Assembly (NCBI RefSeq): GCF_017874735.1
Contig: NZ_JAGGLV010000003.1
Span: 62,001 to 126,000 of the forward strand
From: Paenibacillus silagei
GTDB lineage: Bacteria > Bacillota > Bacilli > Paenibacillales > Paenibacillaceae
Length of the DNA: 64,000 bases
Reading direction: 5' to 3'
The notes under the pieces were generated by a model. It worked only from the letters and a program-made list of their open reading frames with translations. It was not told the origin of the DNA and searched no databases. Position numbers and translations under genes: made by a program. Below, piece after piece: positions 51,600 through 60,018 of the stretch (within the stretch, counting starts at the first letter, position 1; each line of letters opens with the position of its first letter).

Positions 51600-52718
51600 A
51601 TGAGCAGTCCAGTGATCGGATCGACAAGAAATGCACCGCCCTTCCGCTACGACATTGTCGGGAGCTTCCTGCGTACAGAGGAGATCAAGAATGCACGCAA
51701 CCTGCATGTGGAAGGTGAACTAACCGCGGGACAGTTGGCGGAGATTGAGAATATAGAGATTGGAAAGCTGCTGCAGCAGGAGAAGGCGCTTGGGCTGAAG
51801 GCTGTGACCGATGGCGAATTCCGCCGCTCCTGGTGGCATCTGGACTTCTTCCTGGGGATTGAGGGTACTGGAAAGATCACTCTTGGCGGTACTCCCGGCG
51901 CTTCCAAGGAGCAGACGAACCGGGCGGAGAGCTTCAGAATTACCGGCAAAATCGCCTTCGGGGACCATCCCATGGTCGCGGAATTCCGTACCTTGCAGCA
52001 GATGGCCGGAGAGACGCTGGCCAAAATGACGATTCCTTCACCCTCTTTGTTCCATTTCGTGCAGGAGTATAACGGAAACGAGATTTATTCCGATACCGAA
52101 ACGCTGTACGGAGATATCATTCAGGTGTACCGGACGGCGATTCAGGCCTTCTATGATGCCGGTTGCCGTTATCTGCAGCTGGACGATACCACCTGGGGGA
52201 CGCTGTGCAGCGGCAGACATCGTGCTCATCTGCGCAGCAGGGGCGTTGACCCGGATCAGCTGGCAAAAGATTACGTCCGGCTGATTAATGAGAGCATTGC
52301 CGGCCGCCCGGCGGACATGACCATTGCCCTGCATGTATGCCGGGGCAATCTTCGCTCCACCTGGTTCGCCGCCGGCGGGTACGGGCCGGTCGCCGAGGAG
52401 CTTTTCTCGAATACGAACGTGGACGCGTTCTTCCTCGAATACGACAACGAACGCTCCGGCGACTTCGAGCCGTTGCGCTTCATTCGAGATCAATTCGTTG
52501 TACTGGGACTGGTGACAACCAAGCATGGCGGCCTGGAGAGCAAGGAGCAGCTCATCGCGCGTATCGAAGAAGCTGCACAGTACGTAGACATCAACAAACT
52601 GTGTCTTAGCACACAATGCGGCTTCGCCTCCTCGGAGGAAGGCAATATTCTGACGGAGGAAGAGCAGTGGGATAAGCTGCGGCTGGTGATTGAGACGGCG
52701 AATGAGGTTTGGGTGTAG
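51600..52718 (+). CDS. Cobalamin-independent methionine synthase-like protein (MetE C-terminal domain, YxjG/YxjH type)
   Basis: 372 residues, only the catalytic barrel of MetE. Zinc-site His/Cys occur in HVCRGNLRS, Glu in FLEYDNER and Cys in STQCGFASS, and the entry loop reads GSFLRTEEIKNAR. In B. subtilis such proteins are sulfur-controlled and make methionine from a methyl donor and homocysteine. There is no S-box riboswitch upstream; instead the LysR gene precedes it by 15 bp. AGGAGG lies 6 bp before the ATG. A strong terminator follows. Confidence 0.9.
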   Translation: MSSPVIGSTRNAPPFRYDIVGSFLRTEEIKNARNLHVEGELTAGQLAEIENIEIGKLLQQEKALGLKAVTDGEFRRSWWHLDFFLGIEGTGKITLGGTPGASKEQTNRAESFRITGKIAFGDHPMVAEFRTLQQMAGETLAKMTIPSPSLFHFVQEYNGNEIYSDTETLYGDIIQVYRTAIQAFYDAGCRYLQLDDTTWGTLCSGRHRAHLRSRGVDPDQLAKDYVRLINESIAGRPADMTIALHVCRGNLRSTWFAAGGYGPVAEELFSNTNVDAFFLEYDNERSGDFEPLRFIRDQFVVLGLVTTKHGGLESKEQLIARIEEAAQYVDINKLCLSTQCGFASSEEGNILTEEEQWDKLRLVIETANEVWV

Positions 52719-52726
52719 GTTAGTGG

Positions 52727-52757
52727 GGAGGATTGCCGGGGGCGATCCTCCTTTTTG
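52727..52757 (+). terminator. Terminator after MetE-like gene
   Basis: GGAGGATTGCC-GGG-GGCGATCCTCC hairpin (one mismatch) followed by TTTTT. Confidence 0.9.
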
Positions 52758-52780
52758 CGGGGATCGCCAGGCAGCGGGCT

Positions 52781-52925
52781 GTGGCGGATCATAGGTGGAT
52801 TTCCTCCACTTGCTGATGAATGAACGGACTTTGCCGGGACAACAGTTGGATAAACGACACTTAATTTCTCCCATATTTCCGCCATAGTGGTATATCCCGA
52901 TCCAGTAGTTGCTGTTTTTCCACTT
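52781..52925. repeat. Dispersed AT-rich intergenic repeat, copy 2
   Basis: This stretch shares GGCGGATCAT and CAGTTGGATAAA..ACACTTAAT with 4690-4910, in the same order and with similar spacing. No gene is seen here. The remainder to 53154 shows nothing recognisable. Confidence 0.55.
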
Positions 52926-53154
52926 GTTTACCTGAAACTATTAGAAACGAGGGAAATAAGATACGTTATTCCATTTGTTTGCTGCGGATGGCTTGTGTTC
53001 TGTGTGATTGCAGTTGTAGATCAATAGAACGTTATAAGGCGTGCATCTAATCACAAGTAGCCCTCCGAAGAGCACTGATCGTTTGGCCATATGAGCCGAG
53101 GCATTCGATTCTAATAGTCGCATAGACCTGAATCGTGATTTTTTACTGTTACTG

Positions 53155-53565
53155 TTACATACTGTTGAGAGCTTTTTCTATTTTTACTCCAAACTCTATT
53201 TCGTTTAGCTTGGGTGTTCTAGTTTTTGAATCGACGAGGGCGTAATACAGAACTATATATTTTCCAGATTGGTAGACAATTGGTGCGTGGGAACTAAGAA
53301 GCTGAATACTTTCTTCAAAATGCTTTAATCCACTTTCTCGTTGCTCCTCCGATCCGAAAGCGTAAACTTTTATAATTTCCTCATTACTCAGTTTATAGCT
53401 AACAGGTTTAATACCCTCAAGAATGTAGTCGTCAGGTGATTCAATTTGTGTAATGTTTTTTTCAAGGGACATTATGGCTTCATTCACGTTAGAATATTTT
53501 TGTTGAGAAGAACAAGCAATAAGAAATAAAAAGCTAATGAAGGTGAAGAATAGATTTTTTTTCAT
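53155..53565 (-). CDS. Small lipoprotein of unknown function
   Basis: 136 residues. A hydrophobic signal with lipobox LIACSS (Cys near 18) is followed by a mixed alpha/beta domain without a known motif. It is strikingly AT-rich and Lys/Ile/Phe-rich compared with its neighbours, and its flanks are equally AT-rich, which suggests transfer from elsewhere. A ribosome site (AAGGAGG on the minus strand) lies before the ATG. I do not recognise the family. Confidence 0.8.
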   Translation of the reverse strand: MKKNLFFTFISFLFLIACSSQQKYSNVNEAIMSLEKNITQIESPDDYILEGIKPVSYKLSNEEIIKVYAFGSEEQRESGLKHFEESIQLLSSHAPIVYQSGKYIVLYYALVDSKTRTPKLNEIEFGVKIEKALNSM

Positions 53566-53797
53566 GATTAATCCTCCTTTTTTGTTCAGGACACCGATAA
53601 GAAGAGACTTGACCCACCTAATGCAGAAGTTACTAACAAAACTGAGCTTGCTATGTATTCCTTATGATTTTATCAAAAATAGCGAAGAAAAGTATGGCAT
53701 GGGCTTAGGGTGATGAATTTTCTGGAGTTCTGTCTTTGGTTCGAGATGCTCAAGCGAAATCCCTGACAGCTATTAAAGGTTATTTTAAACTTAGTAA

Positions 53798-53826
53798 TTG
53801 ACACATTCTCCCTCCCGCAGTATTAT
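53798..53826 (+). promoter_or_regulatory. Promoter of the lysS leader
   Basis: TTGACA and TATTAT with a 17-bp spacer, close to the sigma-A consensus, right before the T-box leader. The 230 bp upstream of it hold nothing I recognise. Confidence 0.85.
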
Positions 53827-53829
53827 TGC

Positions 53830-54145
53830 ACATAACAACTTACAGCAACAAGCGATGAAGAGAAGAGTAAGCAGGCGGCAGCGTTCACAGAGAGCTCCAG
53901 AGTGGTGAAAGGGAGCAGCGAAGCGCCTGATCTGAAAAAAGTCTCCGAGCTGCATAGGGAATTGGGCTCTAATGGCCCAAGGATGGTATGCCGGGTTCTC
54001 CCGTTACAGAGATAGGGTATAAGCGTCATGGCCGTACCCGAAGAGGCGGATCAGGCAACTTGTCCGTGAACAGAGGTGGTACCACGAAGCTTATCCAAGC
54101 TCTCGTCCTCAAGATATTGATCTTGAGGGCGGGAGCTTTTTTGCG
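53830..54145 (+). promoter_or_regulatory. lysS: T-box leader of class I lysS
   Basis: The T-box AGGTGGTACCACG is at 54074-54086. The terminator that follows (AGCTCTCGTCCTCAAGAT with ATCTTGAGGGCGGGAGCT, then six Ts) ends near 54142. Stem I begins around 53850 with GATGAAGAGAAGAG and an AGAGAGCTCC block. The 3' strand of stem I has CTGAAAAAAGTCTCC (about 53931-53945), which contains lysine codons AAA/AAG at the expected specifier position. Uncharged tRNA-Lys would turn lysS on. Confidence 0.88.
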
Positions 54146-54221
54146 TTCACAGGCGGGCAGCTCCGAGCGCAGTCAAGCAGGCTCCAAGTAAGATTCATAC
54201 TATCAGTAGAGGTGATTCATT

Positions 54222-55784
54222 GTGCATTGGGCAGAAAAAATTGCAAACCGGTTAATCGCGGAGCATCCGCAGCGGCAGACGTATGTATGTGCATCTGGGA
54301 TCAGTCCGTCCGGGTCCGTTCATATCGGGAATTTCCGCGAGGTGGTAACGACTGCATTTGTGGCGAAGGCACTACGGCGGGCGGGGAAGGAGGTGCGGTT
54401 TATTTTCTCGTGGGATGACTTCGACCGGTTCCGTAAAGTTCCAGCCCATATCGATCCCGGCTTCGCTCAGTATATTGGGCTGCCTTATTCGAAGGTGCCT
54501 TGTCCGTATGGCTGTCATGCTTCATATGCGGCACATTTCGAGTCGGAATTCGAGCAGGCGCTCCAGGTATTTGAGATCGAGCCGGAATTCATTTATCAGA
54601 GCCGGGAATACCAGTCAGGCCATTATCATCCGCAGATCCTGCACGCTCTGCGCCGCCGGGGTGAGATATACGATATCCTGATGTCGTTCAAGACAGGTGG
54701 GAGTTCAGCGGATGAGCGGGCGGCATTCTATCCCATCCATCTCTATTGCGGGCAATGCGGCAAAGACTCGACTACCATTCTGGATTACAACGACACGGCG
54801 GAGACCGTGGCTTACCGCTGCGGCTGTGGTCATTGCGATACCGTATATATTCCTCAGGCGGACAACATCAAGCTGCACTGGAAAATCGACTGGCCGATGC
54901 GCTGGCAGCAGGAGCAGGTCGTATTCGAGCCGGGAGGCCGGGATCATTCGTCGGAGACAGGAAGCTATAATGTGGCTGCGGTAATCGCAGAGCAGATCTA
55001 CGGGTATTCGCCGCCCATGTATGAGCCTTATGAATTCATCAGTATTAAAGGCAGCTTCGCTAAAATGTCCAGCTCCTCCGGGCACAATTACACTCCAGAT
55101 GATCTGCTCCGAGTCTACGCCCCGGAGAACATTCTGTTCCTGTTCGCCAAATACCAGCCGAATGCCGCCTTTCATATCGGGCTGGATGAGGATGTGCTGC
55201 GCAACTATGCGGAGTTCGAGCGGTATGCTGCGGGAGCACGGGCAGGCACGCTAACGGGCGATCTTGCAGGTGCGCTGGAGCTGTCTCTGCGAAGCGACTC
55301 CCCGGTGAGTGCTGGAAGCAACGTTAGCTTCGGCCAGGTAGCCAGTCTGCTTCCCTTAATCAACTTCGACAGGGGAAGGCTCCGGGAGATGTTCAACAGA
55401 AATAATGTGGAGATTGATGAACTCCGGCTTCAGAGGGTGGCGGACCGTGCGGAATACTGGATCAGGAACTGGATGCCGCACAAGCTGGTGACGATCCAAG
55501 CTTCGCCCAACTATGCATATTATCATTCCCTTACCGGAGTGGAGCTGAGATGGCTGCGGAGCTTGTGCAGTCTGCTGCGGAGCAGGGAGCTGGACGAAGC
55601 GCAGCTGATGACCGAAATCTACGCCATTTGCTATCATGAAGACAAAAAGACGATGCGCATCCAACAAAAAAGACTGTTCACCATCGTCTATCAGCTGGTG
55701 CTTGGTGCAGAGGAAGGCCCGCGTCTGCCTTGGCTAATCCAGGCAGCCGGGACGGAGCAGATGCTGAATTTGCTGGATTTGTGA
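54222..55784 (+). CDS. lysS: Lysine--tRNA ligase, class I
   Basis: 520 residues, the class I (archaeal/spirochaete-type, LysK) enzyme rather than the usual class II. Class I signatures are present: SPSGSVHIGNFRE (HIGH) near residue 30 and KMSSSSG (KMSKS variant) near 281. Four Cys in CGQCGK..CGCGHCD form a zinc-type knuckle in the insert near 170-205. GTG 54222 follows GAGGTGAT. It is transcribed from the consensus promoter through the T-box. Class I LysRS occurs sporadically in Bacilli, in some species beside class II LysRS. Confidence 0.95.
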   Translation: MHWAEKIANRLIAEHPQRQTYVCASGISPSGSVHIGNFREVVTTAFVAKALRRAGKEVRFIFSWDDFDRFRKVPAHIDPGFAQYIGLPYSKVPCPYGCHASYAAHFESEFEQALQVFEIEPEFIYQSREYQSGHYHPQILHALRRRGEIYDILMSFKTGGSSADERAAFYPIHLYCGQCGKDSTTILDYNDTAETVAYRCGCGHCDTVYIPQADNIKLHWKIDWPMRWQQEQVVFEPGGRDHSSETGSYNVAAVIAEQIYGYSPPMYEPYEFISIKGSFAKMSSSSGHNYTPDDLLRVYAPENILFLFAKYQPNAAFHIGLDEDVLRNYAEFERYAAGARAGTLTGDLAGALELSLRSDSPVSAGSNVSFGQVASLLPLINFDRGRLREMFNRNNVEIDELRLQRVADRAEYWIRNWMPHKLVTIQASPNYAYYHSLTGVELRWLRSLCSLLRSRELDEAQLMTEIYAICYHEDKKTMRIQQKRLFTIVYQLVLGAEEGPRLPWLIQAAGTEQMLNLLDL

Positions 55785-55801
55785 AGGAGTGTGGACTGCC
55801 C

Positions 55802-55831
55802 TTTACGGGATCGATCGAACAGAGGTATAAT
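55802..55831 (+). promoter_or_regulatory. Possible promoter of yebC
   Basis: TTTACG and a consensus TATAAT are separated by 18 bp, 48 bp before the start codon. Confidence 0.5.
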
Positions 55832-55878
55832 ATACAAGACTGTTTTTAATCAAATGTTGGAAAGCGAGCGGTAACGAT

Positions 55879-56598
55879 ATGGGTCGTAAATGGAATAATA
55901 TTAAGGAAAAGAAAGCGTCCAAGGATGCGAATACAAGTAAGGTCTACGCCAAGTTCGGGGTAGAAATCTATGTGGCGGCGAAGAAGGGCGAGCCTGATCC
56001 GGAATCCAACCGGGCGCTGAAGGTCGTTCTGGAGCGTGCCAAGACCTACAATGTACCGAAGGCGATTATTGACCGTGCCCTGGAGAAAGCCAAAGGCAGT
56101 GGAGATGAGACCTACGTTGAGCTTCGCTATGAAGGCTTCGGTCCAAGCGGCTCGATGATTGTAGTCGATGCGCTGACGAATAACGTCAACCGCACGGCTC
56201 CGCTGGTCCGTTCCACGTTCAGCAAGAACGGCGGCAACATGGGCGTCAGCGGATCGGTTACGTATATGTTCGATCCGACAGCGGTCATCGGGGTGGAAGG
56301 TAAATCTGCGGATGAGGTGATGGAGCTGCTGATTGAAGCAGACCTGGATGTCCGCGATGTGCTGGAAGAAGACGAGGCGGTCATCGTGTATGCTGAGCCG
56401 GATCAGTTCCATGCGGTACAGGAAGCCTTCCGCGGCGCGGGAATCACGGAATTCACCGTAGCCGAGCTGACGCTGCTCCCGCAGAACTATGTAGCTATTC
56501 CTGAAGATGCGCAGGCTCAGTTCGAGAAGCTGATCGATGCGCTCGAAGAATTGGACGATGTGCAGCAGGTCTACCACAACGTGGATTCGGAAGAATAG
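55879..56598 (+). CDS. YebC/PmpR-family translation/DNA-binding factor
   Basis: 239 residues. It begins [13 protein letters not shown], then [20 protein letters not shown] and [19 protein letters not shown], the conserved surface of the family, followed by [10 protein letters not shown]. It is of the YeeI (YebC2-like) branch judged by MGRKWNNIK. YebC proteins have been described as transcription regulators and recently as factors relieving ribosome stalling at polyproline. It is monocistronic with its own terminator. Confidence 0.93.
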   Translation: MGRKWNNIKEKKASKDANTSKVYAKFGVEIYVAAKKGEPDPESNRALKVVLERAKTYNVPKAIIDRALEKAKGSGDETYVELRYEGFGPSGSMIVVDALTNNVNRTAPLVRSTFSKNGGNMGVSGSVTYMFDPTAVIGVEGKSADEVMELLIEADLDVRDVLEEDEAVIVYAEPDQFHAVQEAFRGAGITEFTVAELTLLPQNYVAIPEDAQAQFEKLIDALEELDDVQQVYHNVDSEE

Positions 56599-56617
56599 AA
56601 TAGCGGTAACTTGAATG

Positions 56618-56656
56618 AGCGGGCAAGCCGATTTCCAGGCTTGTCCGCTTATTCTT
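56618..56656 (+). terminator. Terminator after yebC
   Basis: AGCGGGCAAGCC/GGCTTGTCCGCT, a 12-bp stem with one wobble, followed by a weak T-rich tail. Confidence 0.7.
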
Positions 56657-56668
56657 TCGTGTTGTTGT

Positions 56669-56972
56669 ACAGGAAACTATAGTTTCCTCCTGTTGTGGAC
56701 CCAATGTATGTGGAAAACAACATACAATGGCCTACCAGCTGGCGCATGGCCCAAATGTATATGGAAAACAACATACAATGGCCTATCAGCTGGCGCATGG
56801 CCCAAATGTATATGAAAAACAACATACAATGGCCTATCACGCTGGCACATGGCCCAAATGTATGTGAAAAACAACATACATTGGCTACCAAGCTGGCGTA
56901 TGGCCTAAATGTATGTGGAAAACAACATACACTGTATTAGCGCGCAGGTAATCCCATTCATCCGTAAGGGTG
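56669..56972. repeat. Tandem 51/52-bp repeat array D (about 4.5 units) with leader and tail
   Basis: The leader AGGAAACTATAGTTTCCT and TGTTGTGGAC (56671-56700) is followed by units of CATGGCCCAAATGTAT, TGGAAAACAAC and ATACAATGGCC at 56745, 56796 and 56848 and beyond (spacing 51-52). The tail GGTAATCCCATTCATCCG (56947-56964) matches the tail of array C. It lies between yebC and the NUDIX gene. Unit bases differ from arrays B and C (ACAACATAC rather than ACAGCATAC), but the hairpin is kept. Confidence 0.92.
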
Positions 56973-57007
56973 GTTATGTGCAGCGAGAGTAGAGAGGTAG
57001 AATTGCA

Positions 57008-57442
57008 ATGGAAGTCTTTCGATTAGTCAGTGTGGTTCATGTATTTCTGATTAAGGACGGACAAGTCCTGCTGCTGAGACGGAAGAATACAGGACATCAT
57101 GACGGGGAGTATGGATTGCCTGCCGGGAAGCTGGAAGGCGGCGAGCCACTGCATACCGCCGCCATCCGCGAGGTCCGGGAAGAATGCGGTGCGGTTATAG
57201 CTCCCGCCGATCTTACCCTGATTGGAACGATGCACTTGCGTACCTCCGGGGATGAGCGGGTGGATTTCTTTTTCAGAGCGGAGCAGTGGAGCGGAGTGAT
57301 CCACAACATGGAGCCGGACAAATGCGATGAGGTAAGCTGGTTCCCGGTGGATGCGCTGCCGGAGAATATCATCCCGTTCGTACAGGAGGCCTGGAATACA
57401 TTCAGGGACGGCGTGTGGTATGCCGCTCACGGATGGAATTAG
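57008..57442 (+). CDS. NUDIX hydrolase (MutT-like)
   Basis: 144 residues. The NUDIX box is GKLEGGEPLHTAAIREVREE followed by CGA, with all metal-binding Glu residues. It is a small single-domain pyrophosphohydrolase of nucleoside diphosphate derivatives; the substrate is unknown. It starts a run of four closely spaced genes in the same direction (NUDIX, TSUP, GNAT, AlaX). The ATG lies after GAGAGGTAG. Confidence 0.92.
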   Translation: MEVFRLVSVVHVFLIKDGQVLLLRRKNTGHHDGEYGLPAGKLEGGEPLHTAAIREVREECGAVIAPADLTLIGTMHLRTSGDERVDFFFRAEQWSGVIHNMEPDKCDEVSWFPVDALPENIIPFVQEAWNTFRDGVWYAAHGWN

Positions 57443-57471
57443 ATTAGAGTAGCGGGGGGGATGGCGCAGTA

Positions 57472-58236
57472 ATGGAAGACTGGACGCTCAGTATGGTTCT
57501 TATATTGGTGGTATGCGGATTTCTGGCCGGATTAATTGATTCTGTAGTGGGCGGCGGCGGACTGATCGCGATTCCGGCGCTGCTGGCGGTAGGGATTCCG
57601 CTTCCGCTGCTGCTTGGCAGCAGTAAATTGGCCGGATCAATGTGTTCGCTGACCAGCACCGCCTCATTCGTGCGTTCCGGCAAAATCAATTTCAAGCTGG
57701 TCCGCACTCTCATCCCGTTATCCGTCATTGGCGCGATGGCCGGAACGCTGACTGTCCGTCAGGTGCCTTCCGAGTTCCTGAAGCCGCTGGTGATCGTGAT
57801 GCTGGTGGTCATTACAATCTACACCTTGTTCAAAAAAGCCTGGGGAGACGTCTCCACCTTCTCTGCCAGCAACGGTAAATTACGTCTGGCCGGAAGCATG
57901 GCAGCGCTCATAATCGGTTTCTATGACGGGTTCTTTGGCCCGGGAACGGGGTCGTTTTTGATTTTTGCTTTTCTGATGATGGGGTTTGAATTTGTAACTG
58001 CCGCAGGGAACGCCAAAATCCTGAACTTCGCCAGCAACATCACAAGCCTGCTTACATTCATTGCCCTGGGCTCTGTCAGCTACACCCATGGACTGATTCT
58101 GGGGATTCCTATGGTGATCGGAGCCATTGTCGGCTCCCGGATGGCGATCCGCAAAGGGGCAGCGTATATTCGGCCGTTATTCATTACAGTCACTGTCATA
58201 TTGATCGGCAAGCAAATATGGGATACGATGCATTAA
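57472..58236 (+). CDS. TSUP (TauE/SafE) family membrane transporter
   Basis: 254 residues with seven to eight membrane helices. The conserved first-half motif GGGGLIAIPALLAVGIPLP, followed by ALLGSSK-like LLLGSSKLAG, and the second-half FYDGFFGPGTGSFL identify the family. Such proteins export sulfite, sulfoacetate or other small organic anions, but the substrate cannot be read here. ATG lies 29 bp after the NUDIX stop. Its stop is 23 bp before the GNAT start. Confidence 0.93.
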   Translation: MEDWTLSMVLILVVCGFLAGLIDSVVGGGGLIAIPALLAVGIPLPLLLGSSKLAGSMCSLTSTASFVRSGKINFKLVRTLIPLSVIGAMAGTLTVRQVPSEFLKPLVIVMLVVITIYTLFKKAWGDVSTFSASNGKLRLAGSMAALIIGFYDGFFGPGTGSFLIFAFLMMGFEFVTAAGNAKILNFASNITSLLTFIALGSVSYTHGLILGIPMVIGAIVGSRMAIRKGAAYIRPLFITVTVILIGKQIWDTMH

Positions 58237-58259
58237 GCACAACTAATGGAGTGGATGAG

Positions 58260-58694
58260 ATGGAGATCAAGCTTATACATAAGGAAGAAGTATGGAAGCT
58301 TAGGCATGAAGTGATGTGGCCTGAGCGGGAGCCGGATTATATTAAGCTGGCAGATGACGATCAAGGCAAGCATTACGGGCTGTATGTGGGGGATCGTCTG
58401 GTTTCTGTGTTATCCCTCTTCGTTAACGACACAGATGCACAGTTCCGCAAATTCGCTACCCTGGAGCTGGAGCAGGGCCAGGGCTATGGCAGCAAGCTGC
58501 TGAAGACGGTTCTTGCGGAAGCGGAGCTGGCGGGGGTGCGGCGGATTTTCTGTAATGCCAGAACGTATAAGGCAGGCTTTTACAAGAAATTCGGCATGCA
58601 GAGAACGGATGAAGTGTTCAGCAAAGGCGGCAAGGATTACGTGGTCATGGAGAAATTCTTCGGACCTGCAACGGATGCGAATGGGGGAGCTTAA
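58260..58694 (+). CDS. GNAT-family N-acetyltransferase
   Basis: 144 residues. IHKEEVWKLRHEVMWPE at the start and EQGQGYGSKLLKTVLAEA (the acetyl-CoA loop) with FYKKFGMQRTDEVF at the end are the typical fold. The start is ATG 58260, since GGAG lies about 9 bp upstream; the open frame reaches back into the TSUP gene. It is followed by the AlaX gene after three bases, suggesting coupled translation. Confidence 0.9.
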   Translation: MEIKLIHKEEVWKLRHEVMWPEREPDYIKLADDDQGKHYGLYVGDRLVSVLSLFVNDTDAQFRKFATLELEQGQGYGSKLLKTVLAEAELAGVRRIFCNARTYKAGFYKKFGMQRTDEVFSKGGKDYVVMEKFFGPATDANGGA

Positions 58695-58697
58695 GGG

Positions 58698-59870
58698 ATG
58701 ACCAAGAAGCTATATTATGATTCAGCTTATATTCAAGAATGGAGTACCGTGATCACTTCCGCGATAGAGCGTGAAGACGGGAGCTATGTGACGCTTGCGG
58801 AGACGGCCTTCTACCCGCACGGCGGCGGACAGCCCTGCGATACGGGAACCATCGGCGGGATTGCTGTACTGGATGTGGTGCTGGAGGATCAGGAGGTACT
58901 GCATAAAGTAGCGCAGCTTCCCGGGCAGACTGAAGTAGACTGCGCCATCGACTGGAGCCGGAGATTCGACCATATGCAGCAGCACAGCGGCCAGCATCTG
59001 CTCTCGGCGGTATTCCGCGAGCTGTATCAGGCACTGACACTGAGCTTCCACCTGGGCAGCGATTATGCCACGATTGATCTTGATCTGGGGGAACTATCTG
59101 CGGCGCAGCTGGCGGAAGCTGAACAAGAGGTGAACCGTCAGATCTATCTGAACCGCGCAATTACCAGCTACTTCGTGACCGCAGAGGAAATGGCCAAGCT
59201 GCCGCTGGTGAAGCTTCCTAAGGTAACGGAGGACATCCGGATTGTCGAGATTGAAGGTGTAGAGCATAACGCCTGCGGCGGCACCCATGTGTCTTCGACA
59301 GGGGAGATTGGGATGATCAAGCTGCTGCGGTCCGAGAAGCAGAAGGGCAATATCAGGATTACCTTCAAATGCGGGAGCCGGGCGCTTGCGGAATTCAACG
59401 ATCAAATGCAAATCCTGAGTCTGTTGTCGGCCAAATTCAATACGAACAAGGACGAAATTATGGACCGGATCAGCAAATGGGAGCAGGAGCAGAAGATGCT
59501 GGTAGCAGAGCTGGCTGTCGTGAAGGAGCAGAACGACAGCTATCTGGCCCGGGACCTGTTAGCTTCAATGGAAGAGGGCAGCCGGGTGCTCACGCATATG
59601 TCGGACGGGAGAACGCTTAAGGATCTGCAGAGTCTGGCTGCGAAGCTGACGGCGTTGACCGACCTTCCGGTGCTGCTGCTGAGTGCGGTGGAGAATAAGG
59701 CCGTACTCGCGCATAGCGGCTCTGCGGAATTCTCGTGCGGAGCATTCTTCAAGGCTCATCTGGGCAGATACCAGGGCAAGGGCGGGGGCAGCGACAAGCT
59801 GGCTCAGGCCGGATTCCCGGCATGGGAAGACGCACTGGCATTTTACAATTTTGCTAAAGGGCAATTCTGA
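58698..59870 (+). CDS. Alanyl-tRNA editing protein (AlaX, long form with DHHA1)
   Basis: 390 residues. The metal site has HMQQHSGQHLLSA (the HxxxH pattern) and CGGTHVSSTGEIG (Cys and His), as in the editing domain of AlaRS. A coiled region and a C-terminal DHHA1-type domain (AFFKAHLGRYQGKGGGSDKL) follow. It hydrolyses Ser- or Gly-tRNA(Ala) in trans. It is the last gene of the NUDIX-TSUP-GNAT-AlaX operon. GGGGGAG lies about 9 bp before the ATG, within the end of the GNAT gene. Confidence 0.93.
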   Translation: MTKKLYYDSAYIQEWSTVITSAIEREDGSYVTLAETAFYPHGGGQPCDTGTIGGIAVLDVVLEDQEVLHKVAQLPGQTEVDCAIDWSRRFDHMQQHSGQHLLSAVFRELYQALTLSFHLGSDYATIDLDLGELSAAQLAEAEQEVNRQIYLNRAITSYFVTAEEMAKLPLVKLPKVTEDIRIVEIEGVEHNACGGTHVSSTGEIGMIKLLRSEKQKGNIRITFKCGSRALAEFNDQMQILSLLSAKFNTNKDEIMDRISKWEQEQKMLVAELAVVKEQNDSYLARDLLASMEEGSRVLTHMSDGRTLKDLQSLAAKLTALTDLPVLLLSAVENKAVLAHSGSAEFSCGAFFKAHLGRYQGKGGGSDKLAQAGFPAWEDALAFYNFAKGQF

Positions 59871-59883
59871 GGCAGGCAGTTAA

Positions 59884-59918
59884 GGAGCTATGGAGCGTTT
59901 ATTCCGTAGCTCTTTTTG
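59884..59918 (+). terminator. Terminator after alaX
   Basis: GGAGCTATGGA pairs with TTCCGTAGCTC (one mismatch), followed by TTTTT. Confidence 0.8.
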
Positions 59919-60018
59919 CTGTTTTCATAGGGTGAGCAAGGACTGGACCGACTTAAGGATTATTTAACATTTGAAGTCTTATAATCAGGACAGAGCTTGA
60001 CGAAGGGAGAAAATTAAC

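Noticed and set aside
56649..56940. Frames of 60-80 codons through array D
   Set aside because: Repeat translation on both strands; no start context.
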